From: Bacteroidaceae bacterium
GTDB lineage: Bacteria > Bacteroidota > Bacteroidia > Bacteroidales > Bacteroidaceae
Assembly: GCA_017379075.1 (NCBI GenBank)
Contig: JAFNXL010000053.1
Coordinates: 1-61,371, forward strand
Direction: 5' to 3'
Length of the DNA stretch: 61,371 nt
The stretch's first letter is position 1. Every line of letters begins with the position of its first letter. Both the position numbers and the translations under genes were made by a program. The notes beneath the pieces are model-generated. The model was given only the letters and a program-made list of their open reading frames with translations. It did not search any database and had not been told where the DNA came from. Of this stretch, positions 42,973 through 51,373 are shown piece by piece.

Positions 42973-44158
42973 GAAAATCGTACTCGGAATAACTGGCAGC
43001 ATTGCGGCATACAAAGCCTGCCTGCTCATCCGCGGCCTCATCAAGCAAGGAGCCGAGGTGCAAGTGGTCATCACACCTGCGGGAAAGGAGTTCATCACCC
43101 CCATCACGCTGAGCGCACTTACAAGCAAGCCTGTGATAAGCGAGTTCTTCAGTCAACGAGACGGCACATGGCACAGCCACGTAGACTTGGGCTTGTGGGC
43201 AGATGCCATGATAATCGCTCCGGCCACAGCCAGCACCATTGGCAAGATGGCCCATGGCATTGCGGACAACATGCTCATCACCACTTACCTCTCCATGAAG
43301 GCTCCCGTTTTTGTAGCGCCGGCAATGGACCTCGACATGTATGCCCACCCAACCACGCAGAACAACCTTGCCCTGCTGAAGTCTTACGGCAACCACATCA
43401 TTGAGCCGCAAACCGGATTCCTGGCAAGCCACTTACAAGGAAAAGGACGCATGGAAGAACCCGAGGAAATACTGAGACAGGTAGCCGAGGCGCTTGCCGG
43501 AAACACCCAAGACCTCAAGGGAAAGCGCATCATGATCACATCTGGCCCCACTCACGAAAAGATTGACCCCGTGCGCTTCATTGGCAACTACAGCAGCGGA
43601 AAAATGGGTTGTGCGCTGGCAGAAGAGTGTGCTAGACGAGGCGCAGAGGTGGAAATGGTATGCGGACCGATGAGCCAAAAGCCCAAGCACCCGTCCATAA
43701 CCTGTACCGACGTGGAAAGTGCCGCCCAGATGTACGAGGCCTGTGTAAAAATCTTCCCCACTTGCAATGCCGGCATTCTGTGTGCCGCCGTGGCCGACTT
43801 CACACCCGAACACACGGCCGAGAACAAAATCAAGCGCGAGGGCGACCAGCTCGTCATCAGACTGAATCCCACACAAGACATTGCACAGGCAATGGGACAG
43901 ATGAAACGACAGGACCAGAAACTGGTGGGATTTGCCCTTGAAACCTGTAACGAGGCTGAAAACGCACGCAAGAAACTGGAGAAGAAGAATCTGGACTTCA
44001 TTGTGCTGAACAGCCTCAACGATGAAGGCGCGGGATTCCAGCACGACACCAACAAGATTACCCTCATAGACGCAACCGAAAGCCAAAGTTTCCCGCTGAA
44101 GAGCAAGACAGAAGCCGCAAAGGATATCATCAACCGTCTAAAGCAGATAATGGCATGA
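42959..44158 (+). CDS. coaBC: Bifunctional phosphopantothenoylcysteine decarboxylase/synthetase
   Basis: 399 aa with both halves. CoaC (about 1-185) is the flavin decarboxylase with ITGSIAAYKACLLIRGL and PAMDLDMY (the usual PAMN/H motif with Asp). CoaB (about 190-399) is the ligase with ITSGPTHEKIDPVRFIGNYSSGKMG and a VADF motif. Together they make 4'-phosphopantetheine for CoA in the cytosol. Translation starts inside the exonuclease gene, and the stop overlaps the DUF4835 start by ATGA. Confidence 0.95.
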   Translation: MLNGKKIVLGITGSIAAYKACLLIRGLIKQGAEVQVVITPAGKEFITPITLSALTSKPVISEFFSQRDGTWHSHVDLGLWADAMIIAPATASTIGKMAHGIADNMLITTYLSMKAPVFVAPAMDLDMYAHPTTQNNLALLKSYGNHIIEPQTGFLASHLQGKGRMEEPEEILRQVAEALAGNTQDLKGKRIMITSGPTHEKIDPVRFIGNYSSGKMGCALAEECARRGAEVEMVCGPMSQKPKHPSITCTDVESAAQMYEACVKIFPTCNAGILCAAVADFTPEHTAENKIKREGDQLVIRLNPTQDIAQAMGQMKRQDQKLVGFALETCNEAENARKKLEKKNLDFIVLNSLNDEGAGFQHDTNKITLIDATESQSFPLKSKTEAAKDIINRLKQIMA

Positions 44159-45066
44159 GAAAAATTCTGTTGAAAGCGCTGTTCTGCACTTCGGCTCTGG
44201 CAATCCCCCAAACTACCCTGGCACAGGAACTGGAAGCCAAGGTGGTAATCAACCGTGCCCAGGTTTCGGACACCAAGGGAGACGTCTTTGAATCGCTTGA
44301 AAAGAAACTGACCGACTTTCTGAACGACCAGAAGTGGACCGACCTTAAACTGAAGGACAAGGAAAAAATCCAGTGCAATTTCAACATTACCGTAAATACG
44401 TACAGCGACACGGACAATTCCTTCACCTGCACGTTGCTGGTAACAAGCAGCCGACCGGTCTTCAACACCACATATATGACCACCGCGTTCAGCAACAGAG
44501 ACCCGCAGTTCAACTTTAATTTCCAAGAACACGACAGACTTGAGTTCCGTCCCGAGCAGATTGACAACCAGCTGGTTGCACTAATGGCCTACTATGCCTA
44601 TATGATAATAGGTATAGACCTGGACACCATGTCGCCCATGGGCGGAACGGACGTCCTTCACCGCGCAGAAGAAATTGTCGCGGCCGGACAAACGCTGGAC
44701 TACCCGGGATGGAAAGCCTTTGACGACAACAAGAACCGCTTCGGACTGCTTAACGACTATCTGGACGGTTCAATGGAAAAGTTCCGCGAACTGCAATACC
44801 AGTATCATCGCAAGGGATTGGACCAAATGGCGGAAAACCCCGATACTGCAAGGGCACGCATCGCCGAATCGTTGGAGTTGCTCAGCGTGGCAAAGAAAGC
44901 AAGGTCTAAGAGCCATCTTCCACAACTGTTCAGCGAATACAAGCGCGAGGAGCTCATCAACCTCTTCGCTAAAAAGGGAACGCCCACAGAAAAGGAAAAG
45001 GCACACAAAATTCTTTTTGCCATTGACCCCTCTCAAAGCGCGCAATGGGAAAAAATCAAGAAATAA
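44155..45066 (+). CDS. DUF4835 periplasmic protein
   Basis: 303 aa. Signal peptide MRKILLKALFCTSALAIPQTTLA. LEAKVVINRAQVSDTKGDVFESLEKKLTDFLNDQKWTD at the start and LVALMAYYAYMIIGIDLDTMSPMGGTDV in the middle are signatures of DUF4835, a family found in Bacteroidetes and usually placed between coaBC and recN. Function unknown, probably periplasmic. Coupled to coaBC by an ATGA overlap and 24 bp before recN. Confidence 0.92.
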   Translation: MRKILLKALFCTSALAIPQTTLAQELEAKVVINRAQVSDTKGDVFESLEKKLTDFLNDQKWTDLKLKDKEKIQCNFNITVNTYSDTDNSFTCTLLVTSSRPVFNTTYMTTAFSNRDPQFNFNFQEHDRLEFRPEQIDNQLVALMAYYAYMIIGIDLDTMSPMGGTDVLHRAEEIVAAGQTLDYPGWKAFDDNKNRFGLLNDYLDGSMEKFRELQYQYHRKGLDQMAENPDTARARIAESLELLSVAKKARSKSHLPQLFSEYKREELINLFAKKGTPTEKEKAHKILFAIDPSQSAQWEKIKK

Positions 45067-45090
45067 AACAGAACCACACCACTCAGACAA

Positions 45091-46755
45091 ATGCTCAAGC
45101 ATCTTTACATAAAAAACTATGCCCTGATTGAAGAACTCGACATGGATTTCCAGGAGGGGTTCTCCGTCATCACCGGTGAAACGGGTGCGGGAAAATCCAT
45201 CCTTTTGGGCGCCATCGGCCTGCTCCTGGGACAAAGGGCAGACAGCAAAAGCATTCAGACAGGAGCCAGTCGCTGTGTCATTGAAGCGGAGTTTTACCTG
45301 GAAGGTTTCGGATTGGAAACATTCTTCAGCGAAAACGATTTCGACTTTGAAGGCCACACCTGTACGCTCCGACGCGAACTTACATCCGCAGGCAAAAGCA
45401 GAGCCTTCATCAACGACACACCGGCAACCGTGGCACAGCTGAAAGAACTGGGCAGCCACATCATCGACATCCACTCCCAACACCAGAACCTGCTTCTCGC
45501 CAACGAGAATTTCCAAATGGAGATACTTGACATTCTGGGCAATAACGAAGAACGAATAAAGCAATACTCCACAATCTATCAGGACTACAAAACGCTGGAA
45601 CACGCACTGGAAAAGCTGAAGGAAAGAATCAACTCTGACAAGGAAAACGAGGACTACCTTCGTTTCCAGTTGAAACAACTTTCCGAGTTCAATCCTGTTG
45701 CCGGAGAGGACGAGACGCTTCAGGAAGAAGCCGAAACACTGAGCCACGCAGAAGACATCAAGTCCGCACTCTTCCAGGCCACCGAAAGGATGAGCGGCGA
45801 ACAGTATGGCATTGTGTCCTCGCTGCGTCAAGTGCTCCAGACATTGCAGAGCGCAACCAGACATTATCCCGCTGCCGAAGAATGGCACGCCCGTGTGGAA
45901 GAAGCCTACATCGACCTGAAAGACTTGTCCCAAGAACTGGAAGAGAAAGCCGAATCCATTGCCTTTGACCCGCAACGCCTTGAGGCCATCAACAACAGGC
46001 TGGACGAACTTTACACGCTTGAGAAAAAGCACCATACCGACAGTGCAGAAGGGCTGCTTCGGATAAAGGAACAGTTGGCCCAGCAGATTGGGGAAATGGA
46101 CTGCAGCGAGGAAGACATCGCCGAAAAGGAAAAAGAGCTGGCACAAGTGAAGAAAAACCTAGTGGAAAAGGCTGGCGAACTCACCCAATCACGTTCTGAG
46201 GCGGCCACCCTGCTGCAAGAAAAGATGCACAGCATGCTCGCACCTTTGGGAATGCCCAACGCCCACTTGGATGTGCAGGTCGCACCCCTGGAAACACCCT
46301 CTGCCAAAGGAATGGACCAAGTGGTTTTCTTCTTCTCCGCAAACAAGAACGGCACGCCAAGACCCATTGCCGATGTGGCCAGTGGCGGTGAGGTGGCACG
46401 CGTCATGCTCTCGCTAAAGACCCTCATCAGCAAGGCCAAGCAACTGCCAACCATAATCTTTGACGAGATTGACACCGGAGTAAGCGGAAACATAGCCGAC
46501 TGCATGGCACAAATGATGAAAGAAATGGCCTCAAACCACAAGATGCAGGTCATCAGCATAACCCATCTGCCACAAATTGCGGCAATGGGCGCCACACATT
46601 ACCGAGTGTACAAAGAGGACACTTCTGACCAGACCCTCAGCCACATCAAACAGCTGGACAAGGAAGAACGTATAAAAGAAATAGCAAATATGTTAAGCGG
46701 AGCGCAAGTTTCGCAAGCCGCAATTGAAAACGCAAAGCAACTGCTGAATTTATGA
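45091..46755 (+). CDS. recN: DNA repair protein RecN
   Basis: 554 aa, normal for RecN, an SMC-like ATPase for double-strand break repair. The Walker A is GETGAGKSI near residue 31, and a long coiled coil sits in the middle. The ABC signature/Walker B half is ASGGEVARVMLSLKTL and IIFDEIDTGVSG. It begins 24 bp after DUF4835 and overlaps the next gene by ATGA. Confidence 0.95.
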   Translation: MLKHLYIKNYALIEELDMDFQEGFSVITGETGAGKSILLGAIGLLLGQRADSKSIQTGASRCVIEAEFYLEGFGLETFFSENDFDFEGHTCTLRRELTSAGKSRAFINDTPATVAQLKELGSHIIDIHSQHQNLLLANENFQMEILDILGNNEERIKQYSTIYQDYKTLEHALEKLKERINSDKENEDYLRFQLKQLSEFNPVAGEDETLQEEAETLSHAEDIKSALFQATERMSGEQYGIVSSLRQVLQTLQSATRHYPAAEEWHARVEEAYIDLKDLSQELEEKAESIAFDPQRLEAINNRLDELYTLEKKHHTDSAEGLLRIKEQLAQQIGEMDCSEEDIAEKEKELAQVKKNLVEKAGELTQSRSEAATLLQEKMHSMLAPLGMPNAHLDVQVAPLETPSAKGMDQVVFFFSANKNGTPRPIADVASGGEVARVMLSLKTLISKAKQLPTIIFDEIDTGVSGNIADCMAQMMKEMASNHKMQVISITHLPQIAAMGATHYRVYKEDTSDQTLSHIKQLDKEERIKEIANMLSGAQVSQAAIENAKQLLNL

Positions 46756-48434
46756 AAAAGACATTGATAGCCCTTATTGCCTTTGCTTGTGCAATTTGCA
46801 CAAATGCAAAACCGCCCAAATGGCTCAAGAACGCCCGCAAGGCACAAGTTACCGTCATCGCCTTTGACAAGGAAGGAACCCCTAAAGAATCGCAAGGGGC
46901 GTTCATTGATGAAGAAGGCACGGTTCTGACAGAATATGACATTCTGAAAGGAGCGGTGAAAGCCACCGTTATCGATTTCAACGGCATTGAGCACCCCGTT
47001 CACCGCATCAAGGGAGCCAACAGCATGTACAATGTGGCGAAGCTTTCCGTCACAAAAAACAAGACCAAAGCCGGTTACCTGACAACCGACACCACAATTG
47101 TGTCCAAAGGAAAACTGCTTTATGTGCTGCCCACAGCCAAGGCGGACAAGTCTGTCCCCTGTACGCCCGACACCATCGTCAAGGAAGAACTGTTCAAGGA
47201 CTCGTTCCATTACTACACACTGGCAAAGGCGCACAACGAACGCCTTGCAAACTGCCCCGTACTGAACGAAGCCGGCAAACTGGTCGGTCTGTTGCAGATG
47301 TCTGTAAAAGAAGGCGGACAGTCATTTGTCATGGACGCCTCTTACGTTGCTCAACTTGCCATCAATCCGCTTGACGCCACAAATGCCGACCTAAAAGCCA
47401 TCCAGATTCCCAAGGCATTGCCCTCCAATGCGCAGGATGCCGCAACCTTCATCTTCCTGTCCGGCCCCAAGGACAGCAACGACTACAAGCAATACATTGA
47501 AGATTTCCTTTCTGCCTACCCCGACAGCCTGCAGGGCTATGTCCTGAAGGCTGAGATGCTGGCCGGGCAGAAGGAATACGACAAGGCGGAACAAAGTTAC
47601 AAGCAGGCGCTCGAGCTGAACAATGCCAACAAGGATGAAGTGCACTATTCCTGGGCAAAGACACTTTACACGCTGAATCTTGACCCCTCATATAAAGTGC
47701 ATGGCGAGTGGACCATGGAACAGGCGCTTGCACAGGCCCAAGCCGCTTCCGCCGCCAAGGACATGCCCATCTATAAAAAGGTACAGGCCGACTGCCTGTA
47801 TGCGCTGAAACGCTATGCGGAAGCCAAGGAAATCTATGTCGCACTGACCAAGACAAACCTTCGCAATCCCGACCTCTTCCTCTATGCCGCCCAATGCCAG
47901 CAGATGGAAGACGGAAGCAATCTGAACGCCATCATCACCTTGCAAGACAGCGCGCTCAACTGCTATTCCAAGCCTTACCCTGCCGAGGCCGCACCCATTC
48001 TGCTTATGCGCGGAAACAACTACGCCAAGGCTGGAAAGCCCCGTCAGGCCATTGCAGACCTTATCATCTACGAAGGGCTCTATAGCGGAATACTTACGGC
48101 AGAATTCTATTACCAGCGCGAACAACTGGCCATGCAATGCCGCATGTATCCCACCGCACTCAACGACATTGACAAGGCCATCCGCCTCAACCCCGCCGAA
48201 CCCATCTTCAGAGCCGAACTTGCAGCCATCTGCTACAGGCTCAACATGATAGACGATGCCATCGGTGCGGCACAGGCCGCCATAAACCTTGACAACAAGT
48301 TTGCAGACGCCTACCGCATATTAGGTGTGTGCCATGACAAGAAAGGCAACAAGCAAGAGGCACGCAAGAACCTGCAAAAAGCGGTTGAGCTTGGCGACAG
48401 CATTTCAAAAGAGCTTTTAAACAACATCAAGTGA
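46752..48434 (+). CDS. Secreted TPR protein with degenerate trypsin-like domain
   Basis: 560 aa. Signal peptide MKKTLIALIAFACAICTNA. Residues about 30-215 follow a trypsin/HtrA fold (VTVIAFDKEGTPKESQGAFIDEEGTVLTEYDIL...ANCPVLNEAGKLVGLLQM). The GxSGGP nucleophile motif is replaced by ANCPVL and no His-Asp-Ser triad is visible, so it is likely a pseudo-protease. Residues about 245-560 hold TPR units (DSLQGYVLKAEMLAGQKEYDKAEQSYKQALELN, DIDKAIRLNPAEP). The start overlaps recN (ATGA), and a GTG-start tilS overlaps its stop. Confidence 0.82.
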   Translation: MKKTLIALIAFACAICTNAKPPKWLKNARKAQVTVIAFDKEGTPKESQGAFIDEEGTVLTEYDILKGAVKATVIDFNGIEHPVHRIKGANSMYNVAKLSVTKNKTKAGYLTTDTTIVSKGKLLYVLPTAKADKSVPCTPDTIVKEELFKDSFHYYTLAKAHNERLANCPVLNEAGKLVGLLQMSVKEGGQSFVMDASYVAQLAINPLDATNADLKAIQIPKALPSNAQDAATFIFLSGPKDSNDYKQYIEDFLSAYPDSLQGYVLKAEMLAGQKEYDKAEQSYKQALELNNANKDEVHYSWAKTLYTLNLDPSYKVHGEWTMEQALAQAQAASAAKDMPIYKKVQADCLYALKRYAEAKEIYVALTKTNLRNPDLFLYAAQCQQMEDGSNLNAIITLQDSALNCYSKPYPAEAAPILLMRGNNYAKAGKPRQAIADLIIYEGLYSGILTAEFYYQREQLAMQCRMYPTALNDIDKAIRLNPAEPIFRAELAAICYRLNMIDDAIGAAQAAINLDNKFADAYRILGVCHDKKGNKQEARKNLQKAVELGDSISKELLNNIK

Positions 48435-49708
48435 GAGAACGTGTAGCCGCCTTCATCAAGCAACACCACCTGTTGGAACCCAACGGAACGGTGCTGGTGG
48501 CTGTAAGCGGCGGAGCGGATTCCGTGGCGCTGCTCCATCTGCTTCATACCCTCGGCTATCCGGTTTCGGCACTGCACTGCAATTTCCACCTCAGAGGAGA
48601 AGAGTCAGACGCCGACCAGCAATTCGTAGAAAAGCTGTGCCAGCAATTCGGAGTGAGTCTGGGCGTCACACATTTCCACACAGCCGACTACGCCAAAAGC
48701 CACGGCATCAGCATTGAAATGGCGGCGCGCGAATTGCGCTACCAATGGTTCCGGGAACAAATGGAAGCCCAGAAGGCCCAGGCCATAGCCGTAGGCCATC
48801 ACATGGACGACCAGGCGGAAACCCTCCTGCTGAACCTTTTGCGCGGCACCGGACTGCGCGGATTGGCAGGCATGCACCCCCAACACAACAGCATCGTAAG
48901 ACCATTGTTGTGTGTCAGCAGAAAGGACATCGAAGAATACCTCCGCCTCCACCACCTTGCCTATGTGACCGACAGCACCAACCTCCAGCACGACGTGCTC
49001 CGAAACCGCATCAGGCTGGAAGTGATGCCGCTGCTTGAACAGCTCCAACCGGCAGCAAGGCAAACTTTGTGGCGTGCCACACAAAACGTGGGCAATTCCC
49101 TACCCTATTATATTAAAGGAGTCAATGAGGCCATGACCTTGTGCGGATTCAAAGATGACAGGCTCAACATTGAAGCCTACCGACAGAACGGATGCCCCAC
49201 CACCCTCCTTCATGAGTGGCTGCATCCCTGCGGATTCAACGCCTCACAGCTTTCCGACATCCAACAGCACATCTCCGGACAGGCCGGAAAAATATGGGAA
49301 AGCCCAACCCACCGTCTGCTCAGAGACCGCGCACACCTGCTGCTGGTTGAGAAACAGGACGAGACGGACAAGCCTGTAATAGAGATGAACGAGACAAGTG
49401 AAATCGGCCCCACTGGCGCAGAGTTTGCCTATGTGGACGCAGACCTCATCACCGCCCCCCTTGTCCTCAGAAAGGTACAGAACGCCGACTGGTTTGTCCC
49501 CTTTGGCATGAAGGGCCGCAAGCTGTTGAGCGACTTTCTCACCAATCAAAAGCTGTCACGTTTCCAGAAAGAACGGCAATGGGTGCTTTGCCACGGGAAC
49601 GACATTGTATGGGTCATCGGGCTGCGTTCCGACAACCGTTTCCGTGTAACCCCACTAACCAAAAGAATAATCCAATTAAGAATCAAGAAGAACCAACCAG
49701 AACAATGA
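48431..49708 (+). CDS. tilS: tRNA(Ile)-lysidine synthetase
   Basis: 425 aa. It converts the wobble C34 of AUA-decoding tRNA-Ile to lysidine with ATP and lysine. The PP-loop motif VLVAVSGGADSVALLHLL (about 21-38) is present, as are HLRGEESDADQQFVEKLC and HHMDDQAETLLLNLLRGTGLRGLAGM. The start is GTG at 48431, overlapping the upstream TGA (GTGA). A C-terminal TilS substrate-binding domain follows. It overlaps the zinc-ribbon gene by ATGA. Confidence 0.94.
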   Translation: MRERVAAFIKQHHLLEPNGTVLVAVSGGADSVALLHLLHTLGYPVSALHCNFHLRGEESDADQQFVEKLCQQFGVSLGVTHFHTADYAKSHGISIEMAARELRYQWFREQMEAQKAQAIAVGHHMDDQAETLLLNLLRGTGLRGLAGMHPQHNSIVRPLLCVSRKDIEEYLRLHHLAYVTDSTNLQHDVLRNRIRLEVMPLLEQLQPAARQTLWRATQNVGNSLPYYIKGVNEAMTLCGFKDDRLNIEAYRQNGCPTTLLHEWLHPCGFNASQLSDIQQHISGQAGKIWESPTHRLLRDRAHLLLVEKQDETDKPVIEMNETSEIGPTGAEFAYVDADLITAPLVLRKVQNADWFVPFGMKGRKLLSDFLTNQKLSRFQKERQWVLCHGNDIVWVIGLRSDNRFRVTPLTKRIIQLRIKKNQPEQ

Positions 49709-50844
49709 GCATGATCAAATGTCCCGAATGCGGGAGTACAGTATCCACAATGGCCGGCACATGCCCCCAGTGTGGTGTGGCCATAATGGGCAATCTGATA
49801 CACTGTTCACAATGCGGCACATACTATCTCAAGACAGAAGAGCAATGCCCCTATTGCGACCACAAAGAAGCCGAAGAAGAAGAAGAAGAGGAGGAACTCC
49901 GCGCCGAACAGGCGGAAGAGGAAACCATTGACATCCACCCAGAAGAAAAGAAGAAATCCCCCATCTGGAAAATCCTGGTCGCAATGGCCTGTATCACCCT
50001 TCTGGGCGGAGGCGGCTATGTGGGGTACCAATACTACACAGAATACACCTACCGCATGGAAGAGAAGAAACGCTTCGAGGAACTGGCCCCGCTCACCAAC
50101 CCCGACTTCTACCGCCAATACCTTACAGACTATCCCCAAAGCATCTATCGGGATGAAGTGGAAAAACGCCTGCAGGCACTCACAGACGAAAGCATGGCAT
50201 GGACCAAGACCCTGCAAGGCGGAACCAAAGCCGACCTCACCAAATTCCTTGAAACCTATCCCGGCTCGCTGAATTCACGCAAGTGCCTGCAACTCATCGA
50301 CTCCATAGACTGGGCGCAAGCCTCTGAGACAGGGACCGAACAGGCCATCAACCAATATCTGGAAGAACACCCCGAAGGAATGTACACAAGCGAGGCCGTT
50401 GAATTCAAAAAACAGCTCGACCATAAAAAGACAACCTTTGAAGAGAACGACTTGATTGACAACACCATCAACGAGTTTTTCACACAGACACTCACCAAGG
50501 GCGACAAGGGAAGCATCAGCGAATCAATTGCCGAGCCCATGCAGTCATTCTGCGGAACATCAAAAGCAACGGCCCAGCACGTGCAGAAGTTCATCAACGC
50601 CAAGAAAACCAAGAATGTGGCCACGCTGAAATACCTTGTCGGCACGCCCGTAACAAAATCGCGCGAAAAACTCTATGACAATACCACCGGCTTCCGCGCA
50701 GAATGCACCGTTGAAGAAATCATCACCTACAAAAGCGGAAAGCAGAAAACAAAAGAGAAACAATACACCGCCACCTGCCTGCTCAACGGCAAATACAAAA
50801 TGGTAATGATAGACTTGAAAGAGAACAAAAACAACAACGAGTAG
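49705..50844 (+). CDS. Zinc-ribbon membrane protein with C-terminal repeats
   Basis: 379 aa from the ATG at 49705, which overlaps the tilS stop; an upstream in-frame Met would lie inside tilS. The N-terminus has four CxxC pairs (CPEC, CPQC, CSQC, CPYC) forming two zinc ribbons, then a stretch of 14 Glu/Asp-rich residues and a single TM helix (ILVAMACITLLGGGGYVGYQYY). The outer part has two or more copies of a YRQYLTDYPQSIYRDEVEKRLQAL-like helical pattern (TPR-like), then a beta-rich end. Function unknown. A heptad repeat begins just after its stop. Confidence 0.8.
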   Translation: MSMIKCPECGSTVSTMAGTCPQCGVAIMGNLIHCSQCGTYYLKTEEQCPYCDHKEAEEEEEEEELRAEQAEEETIDIHPEEKKKSPIWKILVAMACITLLGGGGYVGYQYYTEYTYRMEEKKRFEELAPLTNPDFYRQYLTDYPQSIYRDEVEKRLQALTDESMAWTKTLQGGTKADLTKFLETYPGSLNSRKCLQLIDSIDWAQASETGTEQAINQYLEEHPEGMYTSEAVEFKKQLDHKKTTFEENDLIDNTINEFFTQTLTKGDKGSISESIAEPMQSFCGTSKATAQHVQKFINAKKTKNVATLKYLVGTPVTKSREKLYDNTTGFRAECTVEEIITYKSGKQKTKEKQYTATCLLNGKYKMVMIDLKENKNNNE

Positions 50845-50846
50845 CC

Positions 50847-50877
50847 ACAGCTCACAACTCATAGCCCACAACTCAAA
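50847..50877. repeat. Inverted GAGYRRT heptad fragment
   Basis: AGCTCACAACTCATAGCCCA and the following bases form four heptads between the zinc-ribbon stop and the DUF4491 start, in the same orientation as the tract at 14655. Confidence 0.65.
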
Positions 50878-51177
50878 ATGAACTATATCGGACTCATCAT
50901 CGGAATGGCCACCTTTCTCACAATCGGCCTCTTCCACCCCCTTGTCATCAAGGCCGAATACCATTTCGGCAAACGCATCTGGTGGGCATTCCTATTGGCA
51001 GGAATCGTCTTCACTCTTTTAAGCCTTTATGCCCAGAACACCTACGCCAGCATCATCCTCGGCGTTGTGGCGTTCTCTTCCTTCTGGAGCATTGGCGAAG
51101 TGCGCACTCAGCACAACCGCGTAAAAAAAGGCTGGTTCCCCATGAACCCCAAACGCGCAAAGGATTACGAGAAGTAA
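50878..51177 (+). CDS. DUF4491 small membrane protein
   Basis: 99 aa with three hydrophobic segments (about 5-26, 36-50 and 54-70) and a basic C-terminus (RTQHNRVKKGWFPMNPKRAKDYEK). The sequence MNYIGLIIGMATFLTIGLFHPLVIKAEYHFGKR and the WFPMNPKR ending are signatures of DUF4491, a short family of unknown function. It lies 33 bp after the zinc-ribbon gene, the last gene of the dnaN operon, followed by a hairpin at 51206-51241. Confidence 0.85.
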   Translation: MNYIGLIIGMATFLTIGLFHPLVIKAEYHFGKRIWWAFLLAGIVFTLLSLYAQNTYASIILGVVAFSSFWSIGEVRTQHNRVKKGWFPMNPKRAKDYEK

Positions 51178-51205
51178 ATATCGTATTTGTTAGGTGTCTG
51201 ACAGA

Positions 51206-51241
51206 TTAAGGTGCAGTTGCTGTTTAGTTTCCGCACCTTAT
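51206..51241 (+). terminator. Hairpin at the end of the dnaN operon
   Basis: TAAGGTGC (51207-51214) pairs with GCACCTTA (51233-51240). The T-run after it is weak (TTGTG), so it may be a weak terminator. Confidence 0.45.
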
Positions 51242-51318
51242 TGTGTCGCGTTTGTATATAATATGAACCTTATCACTTTTTTATGGGAATAAAAACTTCA
51301 TCTTTGCGGAAAAGTAGG

Positions 51319-51326
51319 TACTTTTG
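51319..51326 (+). promoter_or_regulatory. -7 element (TACTTTTG) for the GH89 gene
   Basis: It matches TAnnTTTG, 47 nt before the start at 51374. Confidence 0.45.
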
Positions 51327-51373
51327 CACATTGAGAATTTTAATTGTTAAAAATGTTAATAAAAACAATCAGT

